From Chlorella sp. KRBP (lineage: Eukaryota; Chlorophyta; Trebouxiophyceae; Chlorellales; Chlorellaceae): 64,000 nt of DNA. The stretch is from the NCBI GenBank assembly GCA_004335735.1, contig QAXK01000427.1, positions 16,774 through 80,773 on the forward strand, written 5' to 3'. The stretch's first letter is position 1; every line of letters begins with the position of its first letter. This document shows positions 1-11,914 of this stretch, in pieces. The notes under the pieces were generated by a model. The model had not been told where the DNA came from. It ran no database searches and worked only from the letters and a program-made list of their open reading frames with translations. Position numbers and translations under genes: made by a program.

Positions 1-735
1 CTGTGGACTGTGTGCACCTTTACAGATTCCCCCCGCTGGACTGGCACGCTGCTGCTTTTGGTAATGCTCACACCTGATCCACTCTTCTGCAGACTGCCGC
101 GGCCTGATACACTCCTGAAGGCCCTGGGAATCGTTGCATGACCCCCCGGGTGGTAACCAGTGATTTCTGATGCACGTGGGAAACCTCCTCCAGACCTTGT
201 GAACACACTGCGTTCCGTCATGGGAGCACCTGATCCGCTGTTTTGCAGTCTCTGATGCAGCCTGAGGAAACTCCTGATGGCCAAGAACACACTGCTTTCT
301 GTCTTGGGAGCACCTGATCCGCTGTTTTGCAGTCTCTGATGCAGCCTGAGGAAGGCCTTGAGCACACTGCTTTCCGTCATGGGCGCACCTGATGCGCTTT
401 CTGCAGTCTCAGATGCGGCCTGAGGAAGGCCTTGAGCACACTGCTTTCCGTGTCAAGAGCACCTGATCCGCTGTTTTGCAGTCTCTGATGCAGCCTGAGG
501 AAGGCCTTGAGCACACTGCTTTCCGTCTTGGGAGCACCTGATCCGCTGTTTTGCAGTCTCTGATGCAGCCTGAGGAAACTCCTGATGGCCAAGTGAACAC
601 ACTGCTTTCCGTCTCGGGAGCACCTGATCCGCAGTTTTGCAGTCTCTGATGCAGCCTGGGGGAAGGCCTTGAGCATACTGCTTTCCGTATTATGAGCACC
701 TGATCCTGTTTGCAGTCTCTGATGCAGACCGATAA
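1..735. repeat. Minisatellite of about 75-85 bp units
   Basis: Tandem, imperfect copies of a unit holding the words GAGCACCTGATCCGCTGTT, TGCAGTCTCTGATGCAG, CCTGAGGAAGGCCTTG and CACTGCTTTCCGTC run from the window start to about 735. At least eight copies are visible. Some carry a variant spacer (AAACTCCTGATGGCCAAG) that makes the unit about 10 bp longer. Both strands can be read open in places, only because the unit is repeated; I see no gene. The array continues off the left edge. Confidence 0.9.
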
Positions 736-1898
736 AGCCTGATGCATGATGCTGTGCTCGAGCCGTAGGGCATGAGTTGGCCAGCTTTTCTGCACGCATG
801 AACGTCAACGGTAGCCATGGCAGCTCTGATGTGCTTGCTGCCCCATTGCTCTGCCTGCTGTTCTTGTCCTGGTGGTTGCTGCTCGTGTCGTGGCCGCGGT
901 ACCGCACCTGGCGCGGGCGTTCAGCCACCGTGACTAAGCCGGCAGCCCACAGCATTGCCGAACCAGTACCAGAGGCAGCCAATTGTGCGTCCAGCTGGAG
1001 CGAATGCGCACTGCATCATGGACCGCCGCGCCCGGCGCGTGATGGCGCGCACCCTTCACATGGTCATCCTGCACAGAGGGCTGCACCACCTCTTCACACA
1101 CCAAGCTCGTCCACTAGCGAGATCAACAACAAGCAGAACAGAACCAGGAGATCTCCTTCCGTCCCCAGCGCGAGTCTTCATCATCATGTTGCAGCAGCAG
1201 CTCCAGCACCAGCAGCGCGCGCCGCAGCCGGAGCGGAGAGCTCCCCTGAGGCTGCTAGCCCCTCAGCGCCTGGTCTGCGCCGAGGTCCAGCGCGCTGCCC
1301 ACGTCGCGCCATCGCCCTCCATCCCTGAACGCGCGTCGCTCCTCGTCGCGCATTCGCTCGACTACGCGAGCGCGCCCACGGACGAGGGCGTGCTCAGGCT
1401 GCCGCCCCGCAGCGAACTCCAGGCGTCAGAGGTGCGAGCGCTGGGGGGCGCACTTTCGCCAGGGGGGAGCACGGCACCCGGACGCACCACCTGGGCCTGG
1501 GCCTGCACAGCGCTGGGCAGCCAGAAGGCATGGCATCAATGCCAAGGCGGCAGGGCCAATGGGATGCCAGGGCGCTGTGGGACGCAGCTCGCCGCGTTCG
1601 TGCGCACCTCTGCAGCCGCACCACCATGGGCGCTTTGCTGAGTTGAGCAGTCTGCTGATGTGGCACAACCTCTCACACCTCTGCGAGGGCTGCGCGGCAG
1701 CTGCCAAGGCTCGGTGTGCCGCTGCGCACGATGCACGGGATCGCGGTGCACCAGGCGCGGCCGTGTGCACCACCGGTGGGGTGCCATGTCAGGCAGGCCA
1801 TGCAGGGGAGCTGCGGCGCTGCTTCAAGCACAGCACAGCGCCTCTTGGAGCCCCTCACCAGCAGCAGCCTGTGACTGTGACGACTGCCGCCTGCACAG
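736..1898 (+). other. 5' region of the CDPK gene, first exon(s) not resolved
   Basis: This stretch lies between the minisatellite and the first recognisable kinase exon. It must hold the promoter, the 5' UTR and the amino-terminal exon(s) of the CDPK. Several overlapping GC-rich frames are open and none can be chosen by homology. A candidate start is the ATG at 1559, which would give MGCQGAVGRSSPRS, a good N-myristoylation plus palmitoylation context typical of CDPKs. It is not in the reading frame of the kinase exon at 1899, so at least one intron would be needed. Confidence 0.4.
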
Positions 1899-4800
1899 AT
1901 CACGCACGTTTTTGGCTACCCACGCGACCTGACCAGCCAGTACTACATCGGCAAGGTGGTCGGCGCGGGCAGCTTTGGCGTGGTGCGCGAGTGCATGGAG
2001 GCGGCCTCGGGGCAGCGCCTGGCCGTCAAGACCATTGGCAAGGTGCGCGCAGGGAGCAGCGTTGGCGTGCCGTGGCGAGTGAGTGAGTGCGTGCATGCAG
2101 GCGGCTACCGGGCAGCGCCTGGCTGCCAAGATCGAAGGGCTGTTGCTGTTGCATGCTGTTGCCGTTGCGTTGCTTAGGCTGCCGCGAGCATGGGCGCCGT
2201 CCGGTGCACCCGCAATGCCCTATAGCGCTCTCTACGTGCGATAGGAGCAGACCCCAAACGACGCGCCTGCACGCCTTGATACCACCACTTGATATCAGCA
2301 CTTCACCTGTTGCTCCTCTGCAACATGGCGCAGGTGCCCAAGCGAGGTGCCTGCACGCCCAGGTACCTCCTCAAGCTGCGCACCGAGGTGGAGATCATGC
2401 AGCAGCTGGGCGGCAGCCTGGACGCCGTCAACCTAAAGGTGCGTGATGGTGGTGGTGGTGGTGGTGGTTGTAGGGGAATTGATGGAGCAAAGGAGTGATA
2501 GGGGGAGCGAGGGAGAGGTCGAGACAGAGGGACAATTGGCAGAAGAGGGCGAGGGAGTGCGCAGCAGTGCACGGTACGCTGCACGGCGCCACCAGCAAAG
2601 AGCGCCGTGCAGCCCTGCTGTCTCCTCATGCTCCTGGCAACCAACTGCTCCTGGCACCCGACTGTTGGTTTCTCCGCAGGCAGTGTTTGAGGGCAATGAC
2701 AGCAGCAGCGCTGTTCGAGCCTGTGCAAAACCTGCCCTGATCCCGCGCGCAGGCAGTGTTTGAGGACAATGACAGCATCCACCTGGTGATGGAGCTGTGC
2801 GAGGGAGGGGCCCTGCTGGAGCGCATCGAGAGGCTCAAGTACTCCGAGGTGCGCTTTTTAGCACCATACAGGCTGCCTCATGACGCTGCTTGTCAACCAG
2901 GCAGAGCGTCCCAGCTCGAGTGCCAGCTTGCAGCCGTTGTGTCTCGCACGCAACTCAACCACGCCGCTGTTCGCCGCTCCATGCCTTCATCCTGCTGCCA
3001 CCGTGCCTTCTGTCGCGCCATCCTAAGCACGGGGCTCTGTTCATTCACCCGCAGGCGTACATTGCGCGGCTGGTGCGCAGCATCCTGCGGTTTGTGTCGC
3101 AGTGCCACGCCAAGGGCATCATCTACAGGGACATCAAGGTGAGATTGACAGCAAGGGGCCCCTGTGCACTCGTGGGCGGGCGTGCCAATGACAATTCCAT
3201 CAAGAACGCCTGCTGATATTGAGTAGCTCACGTGCTGAGGATGGTGCGCCATATGTATGGCAGCTAACTTGCGCACAACTGCTGCCCCGTGTACTTTGGC
3301 CGCAGCCCGACAACTTCCTGTTTGTGAGCAAAGAGGATGACGCGCCTCTCAAGGTGAGAGGGAGGGAAGGAGGGAGAGAGAAAGGAGAGCGCGGGGGAGG
3401 AGGGAGGGAGCAAGGAGGAGGGAGTGTTTAGCGCCAAGACCTGCCCAGGCCTGTTCGCTTCTCTTTTTGTGCGGTGCGGGCAAGCGGTAAATGGGCCATA
3501 TGCCTGCGCTCTCGCACACGCAGGCGACAGACTTTGGCCTGTCCATCCGTCACTGGCCGGACGAGCCCAGGCTGGGCTCTAGGTCAGGTGAGCAGCAGGC
3601 CACTGGGTGGTGGTGGGTCTGGGTCAGGTGGAGGTGGGCTCCATGTCAGCTGAGCAGCAGGTCAGTAGTGCTGCAGAACCAGGGCGATTCACATGCCAGT
3701 GCTGGAATTGAGCTTGGCATTCGTGCCGCCATTTTGTGGCAAGCGGATGGCCGACCGCATGTAATGCCACGTGTGCGCGTGTGCGTGCGATCAGGCACCC
3801 CGGCGTACATGGCGCCGGAGCTGGTGGGGCAGAGCTACGACGAAAAGTGTGACGTGTGGAGCGTGGGCATGCTCACCTACCAGCTGCTCACCGGCAGGTG
3901 CGATCTCGACACGTAAAAGGATCTGATTGAATGGGTGGGTGATTGGGTGGGCTGCTGCGCTCCTCGGCCGTAAGAGACGGTGCAGGTCCACACAAGCTGG
4001 GTGGACCCAAGCGCTGCCGCATTGCCCAGCAGGAGAGAGCCCTGCATCCACCCGGTGTGCATCGCTGGCGGCTTGCGCTGTGGCGCGCAGTAGCAGCTGC
4101 CAGAAACAAGCGGGTTTTACATTGCGCGTGGCTGCAGGTTTCCGTTTTGGGAGGACGTGCGCCGCCAGTCCTTGGCAGACGTCTGGCGGGCGATTCTCAC
4201 GCAGGAGGTGGACTGGACCGCCCAGGTGAGGGGTGCAAGCAGATGTTAACCAAGCCTTGCGCAAACTGCATGGGTTGGTAAGGTGGACCAGACAACTGAG
4301 AACTGAGGAGTTGGCACGTCTTCACCTTTTTGGCTCAACCCTAACACCCCGCATGCGCTTCCCTCCTATGCCCTGACGTGACTCGCAGGAGCTGGAGCAG
4401 CTGTCGCAGGGCGCGCAGTGCTTCCTGCAGCAGCTGCTGCGTCGCGACTCCAAGCTGCGTCCCAGCGCCCAGCAGGCCCTGGAGCACCGGTGGTTGAAGG
4501 AGCACGGCCTGGCACCAGACCTGCCCCTGTCAGGCTCCGTGGTGCAGGTGAGCTAGCTTGCTAGGTGTAGGTGTGGGTGTGTGGGTGGTTGAGGGAGCAC
4601 GGCCTGGCACCAGACCTGCCCCTGTCAGGCTCCGTGGTGCAGGTGAGCTAGCCAGCAGACGTGTGGGGTCCTGCCACATGAGCAGGTCGGGGTCCTGTCA
4701 CATTAGCATGTGGGCAGGAGCGTGCCTTGCTGTCATTCCAGCCGGCCAGCTAGCACCAACAAGCAGCCGGCCAGCCAGCTCAAGTGGGCGAGGCGCTTGA

Positions 4801-7150
4801 GAGCGAGTGTGAGCGTGTTGCCAGCACCGCTACTAGAGCACAAACTGTGCCGCTTAAGCCTTTGCGAGCGACACAGCCCTCGCAACGACGTGACAATTAG
4901 GGAGGGGTGCAGGCGGCTCCCCATGAACGCACCCCCCAGCCTTTGTCCCATGGGTCCCGCACGCACAGTGTGGCGTGCGCTGCTTTACTTCAACCCATTC
5001 CCCGCCCTGCCCCTGCTCCCGTCCCTGCCCCGTGCCTCCTGTCCCTGCAGCGCCTGCAGCGCTTCAGCACGTTTGGCCACCTCAAGCGCATGGTGCTGAG
5101 CATGATTGCCGTGGAGATGGCGGGCCAGGAGCTGCCCACCGTGCGCAAGTACGTCAAGGACCTCAAGGTGAGCACAAGGGATAAGGATCAGGATAAGAGG
5201 GTGATGAGGGAGAAGATGGCGGGTCAGGAGTCAAGGACCTCAAGTTAAGGATAAGGATAACCCTGGTGATGAGGGGTAAGCTGGCGGCGGGTCAGGAGTT
5301 GCCCGTGGTGGCTCGGGCCTCCCATCCGTTTGACAAGTATAGGACGCCAGGCAAAGAGAACGGAAGAAAGCAGGAGCTGGACCACCGCCCAGGATGTGCA
5401 TGCAGATTGGCTGCACGTCAGGGCTGTTTGGCAGGGGGCAGCAACTTTGTGATTTGCTTGCCAGAGAATGCAGGAGCTGTTCCTGGAGCTCGATACGGAC
5501 GGCAGCGGCAGTGTGTCGCTCAAGGAGCTGAGCCAGGGACTGCGCCAGCAGGGCTACGTGCTGACCAACGCCGAGATTGAGCAACTGGTGAGAGGGGGTA
5601 CGCTTGGATACAGAGCAGAAGGGGGCGGTGTGTGGGGAGTGGCATGGTGGGAGTGGCACAGCTTGTGTGAGCGCCTGCTGCAGAACCAGGACCAGACGGG
5701 GCACCTTGGATTTTGCAGCAAGCAGGTGTAGAAGCACAACCACAATCTGCCGTGCTGTCGCGCGAACTGGCCGTGCCAAGCCCTAATGTGGCATGAATGC
5801 ATGCGTACGAATTCTAACAATGCAGGTGCGCAAGGTGGACTCCAACCATGACGGCGACATTGCCTTGGACGAGTTCCTCACCACGCTCATCGACTGGAAC
5901 GACGTGCAGCAGGAGCAGAACTGGCAGGTGGGTGACGGGCGGTGGGTGGTGGTGCAGGAGGGGAGTGCCTCCTCTCCACGCTGACTGTTGGGAACGACAT
6001 GCAGCAGGAGCAGAACTGGCAGGTGCGTGACGGGCGGTGGGTGGCGGTGCAGGGGCACTCCTCACCACGCTCATTGACTGGAACGACGTGCAGCAGGAGC
6101 AGAACTGGCAGGTGGGTGACGGGCGGTGGGTGGTGGTGCAGGGGAGTGCCTCCTCTCCACGCTGACTGTTGGGAACGACATGCAGCAGGAGCAGCAGGTG
6201 GTGGTGGCGGCGTGAAGGGCTATAAATCAGACGTGGGAGCTGCTGCTGGTGATGCCTGGAGTGTGCACGTATCGTCATGTGGTCGGCCTGGAGTGTGCAC
6301 GTATCGTCATGTGGCCGTAGACCCGTGCACGTCAGCAACAGGGCAGCGCTTGCCAGCAGCGTGCGCTCCACCAGCCACACCGTGTGCCTCTGTCTGCCTG
6401 CTATGCCACGCAGCCATGCCCGGCTGACGGCAACATGCAACGTAGCGAAACACCGTGTGCCTCTGCTGTGATGTGCTACTGGTGTATGTGGACCATACGT
6501 GTGCACGCTGTCTCACTGGCCTCTGCCACGCGTGTTATGCATGTTCACTTGTCCATGTCGTGTGCAGGTGTACGTGGACCATGCGTTCACGCGGCTGGAC
6601 CAGGACGGTGACGGGTTCATCTCACTCGATGAGCTGCTGGAGACGCTCCCTGCACCGGCGGCAGACAGCAGCAACGCCCAGGCGGAGAGGGAGCGGCGGG
6701 CAGAGGCCAAGCTGATGCTGCGTGAGGCGGACACCAACGGCGACGGCAAGATCAGGTAAGGGAGGAGGAGGAGGTCCGCGGCACTACCTGGGAAGTGGAA
6801 TGGCTGTGGAAGGGCTGCTGCAAGGAACCATCTCCTTCTGTGCGCGCCTCGCCTTCTCTTCCTGTTGTGCACTCGCGCCTGCCTGCCCCACTGTGCAGCA
6901 AGGAGTAGTTTGCCTCGGATCTGCTGCTTTCTTCCACACTGCCAGCAGTGAGATGTGGTCTCAACGCACCCGCCCTGCCACACCTCTGCTTGCCCCACCA
7001 CGCAGCAAGGAGGAGTTTGCCGACCTGCTGCGTGACTCGCACGCCACCGACTCGCTCTCCTTCTACGACGACCGGCTGTCCACGCGCATGGGCCGGTGGC
7101 GGGGGGGCAGCGGGGCAACGGACGAGAACGGCATGCCTCTGAGCCAATGA
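1899..7150 (+). CDS. Calcium-dependent protein kinase (CDPK), 5' end incomplete
   Basis: Ser/Thr kinase directly activated by Ca2+ through a fused calmodulin-like domain. Phase-consistent exons: 1899-2042, 2334-2438, 2753-2848, 3055-3138, 3306-3353, 3524-3587, 3795-3897, 4138-4225, 4389-4547, 5051-5167, 5465-5587, 5826-5927, 6568-6755 and 7006-7150; together 521 residues. Seen in order: glycine loop VGAGSFGVV, catalytic Lys in LAVKTIGK, catalytic loop YRDIKPDN (His of HRD is Tyr), DFG in ATDFGLS, GTPAYMAPE, an autoinhibitory junction, then four EF-hands (DTDGSGSVSLKE, DSNHDGDIALDE, DQDGDGFISLDE, DTNGDGKISKEE), all with intact ligand positions. The start is unknown; an MGC-type myristoylation start at 1559 is a candidate. 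Several introns carry decayed copies of the neighbouring exon edge. Confidence 0.93.
2676..2709 (+). repeat. Echo of the 2753 exon start, with acceptor
   Basis: GCAGGCAGTGTTTGAGG, an acceptor plus the first bases of the 2753 exon, occurs here 73 bp upstream of the true copy. Splicing to this copy would shift frame and reach a TGA within the true exon start, so it is a decoy or NMD-type site. Confidence 0.8.
4586..4651 (+). repeat. Near-perfect 66-bp copy of the exon end and donor at 4491-4556
   Basis: The 3' end of the kinase-tail exon plus its GTGAGCTAG donor is repeated 95 bp downstream with one visible mismatch (GTTGAAGG to GTTGAGGG). The donor is intact, so a second 5' splice site is present inside the intron. 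Confidence 0.9.
5928..6200 (+). repeat. Tandem exon-end/intron repeat in the EF-hand 2 intron
   Basis: The end of exon 5826-5927 (reading LTTLIDWNDVQQEQNWQ) and its GTGGGTGACGGGCGG donor recur as decayed copies near 5995-6035, 6058-6125 and 6172-6196. The copy at 6058 still encodes LTTLIDWNDVQQEQNWQ, including an intact donor. Confidence 0.88.
6245..6316 (+). repeat. Two-copy tandem repeat of about 35 bp in a CDPK intron
   Basis: GCCTGGAGTGTGCACGTATC followed by GTCATGTGG occurs twice in direct succession. It lies in the intron before exon 6568. Confidence 0.8.
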
Positions 7151-7191
7151 GCAGCTTCTCCTCCTCCTGTTCCTGCTGCTCTTCCTCCTCT

Positions 7192-7262
7192 TACACGCAT
7201 GGGGCGGTGGCGGGGCAGCGGCAGGACAACTGACGCTTCAGGCATGCCTCTGGGCTCCTAAG
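7192..7262 (+). repeat. Decayed copy of the CDPK terminal exon
   Basis: CACGCATGGGGCGGTGGCGG and GGCATGCCTCTG reproduce the last coding bases (about 7082-7150) just after the stop codon. It lies in the 3' UTR or flank, so it is a duplication of an exon end without an intron. Confidence 0.8.
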
Positions 7263-7596
7263 CAGACTCCTGTTCCAGGTGCTACCGGAATGCTTGCAGC
7301 CTCCTTTCCCGGGTGGATGCTGCCCCCAGGCTGGGCGCTGTGTGCGTGCATGGTGTGGTGTGTGCATGGTGTGGTGTGGTGGGCAGCTTTCAGGCAGTCA
7401 CACCGCACCCGCCTCTGGCCATTGCAACATGTGCTTAGGGCGCCGTGTGGTGGTGGGGAGCTTGGAGCCCCACCAACTCAAGCCCAAGCTGTGGCTGTGC
7501 GTATGGCAAGGAGGCGGTGCGATGCTCCAAGAGTCCGTCCGCCTTCAGCCCACGTGCCGTGTGTCTGTGGGGGCCTTTTTAGGGACTGTTAAGAGA

Positions 7597-7888
7597 GAGT
7601 AGTAGCTGCTCTTTGCCGTATGTCTGATGCCACTGATCAGTCACGAGTCCCCAGGTCTCGCTAGGAGGTGGGAGCTGCTCTTGCCGTATGGCTGATGGCC
7701 ACTGATCATTAGTGCCCTGGTCTTGCCAGGAGGTGGGAGCTGCTCTCTCGTATGGCTGATGGCGACTCATCACGAGTCCCATGGTTTCGCCAGGAGGTGG
7801 GAGCTGCTCTGCCGTACGTCTGATAGGCCAATGATCATGATCATGAGTCCCGAGGCCTTGCTAGGAGGTGGGAGCTGCTCTGTCACAC
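7597..7888. repeat. Minisatellite of about 64-68 bp, 4-5 units
   Basis: Units hold GGAGGTGGGAGCTGCTCT, a CCGTATGGCTGAT-type word and a GATCATTAGT/ATCACGAGTCCC-type word. It lies in the convergent spacer after the CDPK. No coding potential is recognised. Confidence 0.88.
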
Positions 7889-8196
7889 CTCTTACCAGAT
7901 GGCCCACTCAGCATTGAGTTCCAGTGCTTGCGAGGAGCATGTCCGGCGGCAGGTGTGGCGCAGCACTAGCGGTGTGCGATGACGATGTGGTGGTACCACC
8001 ACATCGAGAGCGGCTTGCATGGCGTGCATGGCACGGTGGTGGCCCTTGAGAGCATCAGGAGGGGACGCTGCCTGCACGGATGTGGGCTGAGAGCAGGAGC
8101 TGTTGAGCAGCTGCCTCGTTGGCTATTGAGAAGCAGGAGGGGCGGCCAACGCTGCTGCCTCTCGCCTGCTAGCGTCTTGGCGCGACGGCGAGACTA

Positions 8197-8199
<3 letters not shown>

Positions 8200-8237
<38 letters not shown>
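8200..8237. repeat. (TG)n microsatellite
   Basis: About 19 uninterrupted TG dinucleotides. Confidence 0.97.
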
Positions 8238-8239
<2 letters not shown>

Positions 8240-9577
8240 AGGGAGAGCGACGCGCAAGAGCGTGATCCACGGGCACCGTGAGGGGAGGGGCCCCCTGATG
8301 TTGCAGTTGGAGCGTTGCACGGCTGATAGGGCGCGCCTGTGTGCTGCGCCGTGGCGGCTGTCTGCCGGGACGTGATGTCAAGCCTGAACCATTGCGTATG
8401 TGCGGTGCCACGGACGCACGCACGTGCCGCCTTGGAGACGTGCATAACGCCTGCGTGCCTGCGCTTCTTTACGCCACCCCACCCCACCCCTCAACACACC
8501 TTTGTGAGCCAAACTAACCTGTATGGCTGCATGCCAGGCTTTGGCCTGTCGACGTGAGGGCTGCCTAGCAGCGCCCCAGGCAAGGGAGGTGAGGGAGGTG
8601 GTGCTGTGCGTCCTGGAAGAAAGAGAGAGCGACACTTGCTCTTGTGGCCTGGTTGACGGCTACTGCATGTGCCAGGCATTCAGTTGAAGAAGAACACACC
8701 GGCTCGTCAGGCTCGGCGCCCTGTGAGTCCCACTTGGTGGTGGTGCAGAGATGACTGGCATGGAGGCGCCTGTTTACCACCCCTACTGCAGTCGCTGCTG
8801 TCTCGACGTTTTGGATTGCCGGTCTGTGCCTGGCCAGTAGCAGGCTGGCCGCATTCAGAATCATTTGAGAGATGCATCGCAAACTGGGCATGTGCCGCCA
8901 CTGGGCTTGTGACTCGGTGGCCCAAGCAGGGGCCCAAGGCGCGTGCACCCTGTCGACTCCTTTCCCTTACCCCTCTATTTGCTATGCCGCTGTATGCTCG
9001 CTGCTGGTGCCCTCGCCTGGAGCAATTCGCCAAATTCTCCGCAGTGATAAGAAATGGTTTTGAGATTCTCCCCTGCTGGAACCCGTCTCTTTTCGCGCTC
9101 GGCATCGTTGGCTTGTTGCACCACACTACATGCAAAGGTTGCTTCGTTGCCCTTCGGGTCTATGTGCTTGGTGATGATAGGAGGGGGAAGGGTGTTGGTA
9201 CACGGGCCAGGGCAGGTCATCGCGTGATGCCAGCGCGACGCACGCTGGCAGGCTAAATCAAACTGGGCCAGGGTCTCTCGGCGCGCGGCAACCAAGGCAG
9301 CCAAACGCGGCGCTGCCACGGATGCCGCTGCCAGCCTAATCAGAGTTACGTGCTGTCTCAGCAAGTGACACTGAGCCAGCAAGTACGCCCTTGCTCTCAG
9401 GGGAGTCACACTGTCAATAGCCATGGCGCCCGTGCGCCACCCCGCGGCAGCGCGTGTAGCGGCATGACCAGCACGCCGCCCTGATTCACAGCAGAGCGCC
9501 GATGATGATGATGATGTGATGATGATGATGACCGGTCACAACCCTGTGTCGCTTGACACCACAACCTTTATGCCGCT
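8238..9577. other. Convergent intergenic spacer, no gene recognised
   Basis: It lies between the 3' end of the CDPK (+) and the 3' end of the haloperoxidase (-). Open frames exist on both strands but show no family motif or coherent splice pattern. A (GAT)n tract lies near 9499-9531. Confidence 0.6.
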
Positions 9578-11859
9578 TCACAGCAGCGCGTCGACGGCGA
9601 ACCAGTCCAGCACGCCAAACGCCACTTCCCGCCCCAGCTCGGTGCCGGCATCACAATCGTTCTGGTAGTGCTGCGGGCGTCAAGGGAAGGCCAGGCATGG
9701 GGCAAGAGGTAATGAATTAGTACAGCATGCGGGCGCGGGTGCACTGCGAAGCACAACTGCGAATGGGAAGCAGCGTGCCAGCCCTGGAGGAGCAAATCGC
9801 CGCCACACCATGCCAGCACCCAGCAGGGTGCTCTGCCCTGTGATTTGCCGCCTCCTACCCTCCGCCCTCCCCCAGCCCTGCTCACCAGGCCGCCCAGCAC
9901 CCGGCTGCGCCCCGACTCCTTGACAATGTCGCTGAAGGCAGTGTAGGTGCGCAGGCCGGCCGCTGGCAGCCCCTCGGAGCCAATCACAACGTTGGTAGAG
10001 TCTGAGCCAGTCAGCAGCTCCAGCATCTGCGAGGATGGGTGAAGGTGAAGGGCTAGGGTTAGGGTGAGCGGAGGCAGCGGTCCTCACACGACCGTACAGC
10101 CCAGCGCCAAGCACAGCCAAGGCGCAGCACCTGTGCGCATCTCTGCAGAGCCAAGGCGCTGCCTTGGTGCTCTGTGCTGGTGCTTGGTACCGGCTGCATC
10201 TCACCCAATGCCAGCAAGCAGGCAAGGCCTCGCGCGTACTGAAGACATTCGTCAAGAAGCGCACCTTTGTGGCGGCTCCCCCGATGCACGAGTGCCCGCT
10301 GGGGTACGAGGGATGCGGTGGCTGGGAGAGCAGGGGACGCCAGTAGGCGTCGGGTGCAAAGGCCAGGGTGCCGTCAGCGTTGTACTGCGTGGTGCCCTCG
10401 GTGATGGCGGTCCAGGGCCTACGGGGGCAGGGGCAGCAAGTGCAAGGGGCGTTTTTTTGTTGTGGTTGTTGTTCCTGCTGCGTGCTTTCACCCGGGTCAG
10501 ATGTTTGGGTTTGGGTTTGAACAAGCAGGCGCTTCGTGAATTCGGGTGTGGTGCCCTCGGTGCTGGTGGTCCAGGGCCTCCTGAGCGTGCAGATACGTAC
10601 AAGTGCATGTGCAATTCGCATGTCGGGGCGCCTCGCCACTGCATCAAGGCACCAAGGATCCGCAGCGAGAACACTAAGGCACCAGCCAGGCCAGAGCATG
10701 CCGCCACACGCATACAAGCGCGGTGTTGCTGCGCGCACCTCCACAGGAGCGTAGTGTACTTGACCTTCCAGCAGGGGATGGACGCGTCGGACATAGCCGT
10801 GAGCAGCTTGGCAAACGCCCTGGCCTGCGCGGCCAGAGGACGGTGCCGGCGGCGGCAGCAGCAGCACGTCAAATATGCATGCACATACAGCCTCGTCTTC
10901 CTTTTGCTCGCTGATAACACTCGCTCACGGCAAACCTGTGGCCTACTCATTGAACGGTCCGTTCAATGAGATCCCCACAAACACTCCTCCTCGTTCCCGC
11001 CGCACCTGCTCCAGCAGGCTCAGGTTCTCAGGCAGGACCTGGTAGCTGATGTTGAGGAAGTGGCCCACGGCGGTGGCGGTGCCCAGCCCGTCGTTCCAAA
11101 AGCCTGGCGTCTGGGCGTCGTACCCAATCCGCAGGGAGCTCGTCATGTTGCCCAGGGCCTGCAAGGTGTGATGGAGGAAGTGAGAGACGGAGAGTGCTTG
11201 CGAGAGCATAGCTACTGAGGAGGGGCAGGCCTGCCCAGGGGAGGGCGATGCTTTGTCGTGAGCTCAACATCACCCCGGCACTGGCCTATCCATGGCCTCA
11301 ATTGAGACCTGGAGAAGGGATTAGAAGCACTGCTAAACGCCCTCACCTCGACGTTGTTGAGTTCCATGATGTACTGCGCGGTCTTGAGGTAGTGCACGCC
11401 AGGCCCACCGTAGTTGCGCAGCTTGCCCACGAATTGCTCTGCGGCGGCGCGGTCACACACCAGGTTGCGGGGCACCGGCCAACTGCCACAGCATTCCAGG
11501 CGCGCACTCTTGTGAGCAGAGCATCTCTGCAGCAGCCCCCACATGCGCCTTATGGGCCACATGCTGTGCTGTGCTGCGCTCGATTCCAGGGCTGCGCCAG
11601 GGCAGAGCCTCGCATCGTGGCTGAGCCATGATTGCTCGGCCCGGATGCTGTGCACTCTCCACGCGCCCTGGGTTGATGCGCCGCAGCTGCAGCGGGCATG
11701 CCTTGTGCACGAGGCGTCTGTGTGACGCACCTGCAATGGCGGCGCACTTGGACTTCGCCAGTGTGAAGGGTGCCAGGTCCTGCAGGAGCCATGGCAGCAA
11801 CAACAACAGCAGCAATGTAGCTTGCAAACGGGGCATCAGTCCGCATCATGGTGTTGCTG

Positions 11860-11914
<55 letters not shown>

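Noticed and set aside
377..982. 201-codon open frame on the minus strand across the minisatellite
   Set aside because: It exists only because the repeat unit lacks stops in that frame; its protein is a repeat of the unit and matches no family.
955..1641. 228-codon + strand frame upstream of the CDPK
   Set aside because: No motif, overlaps other equally open frames, and is not in phase with the kinase exon without further introns; kept only as unresolved 5' region.
7597..7888. CRISPR-like array
   Set aside because: Units are contiguous and diverged with no unique spacers; this is a eukaryotic minisatellite.
10064..10969. 301-codon + strand open frame inside the haloperoxidase gene
   Set aside because: It is antisense to well-supported haloperoxidase exons and shows no motif; a GC-rich shadow frame.
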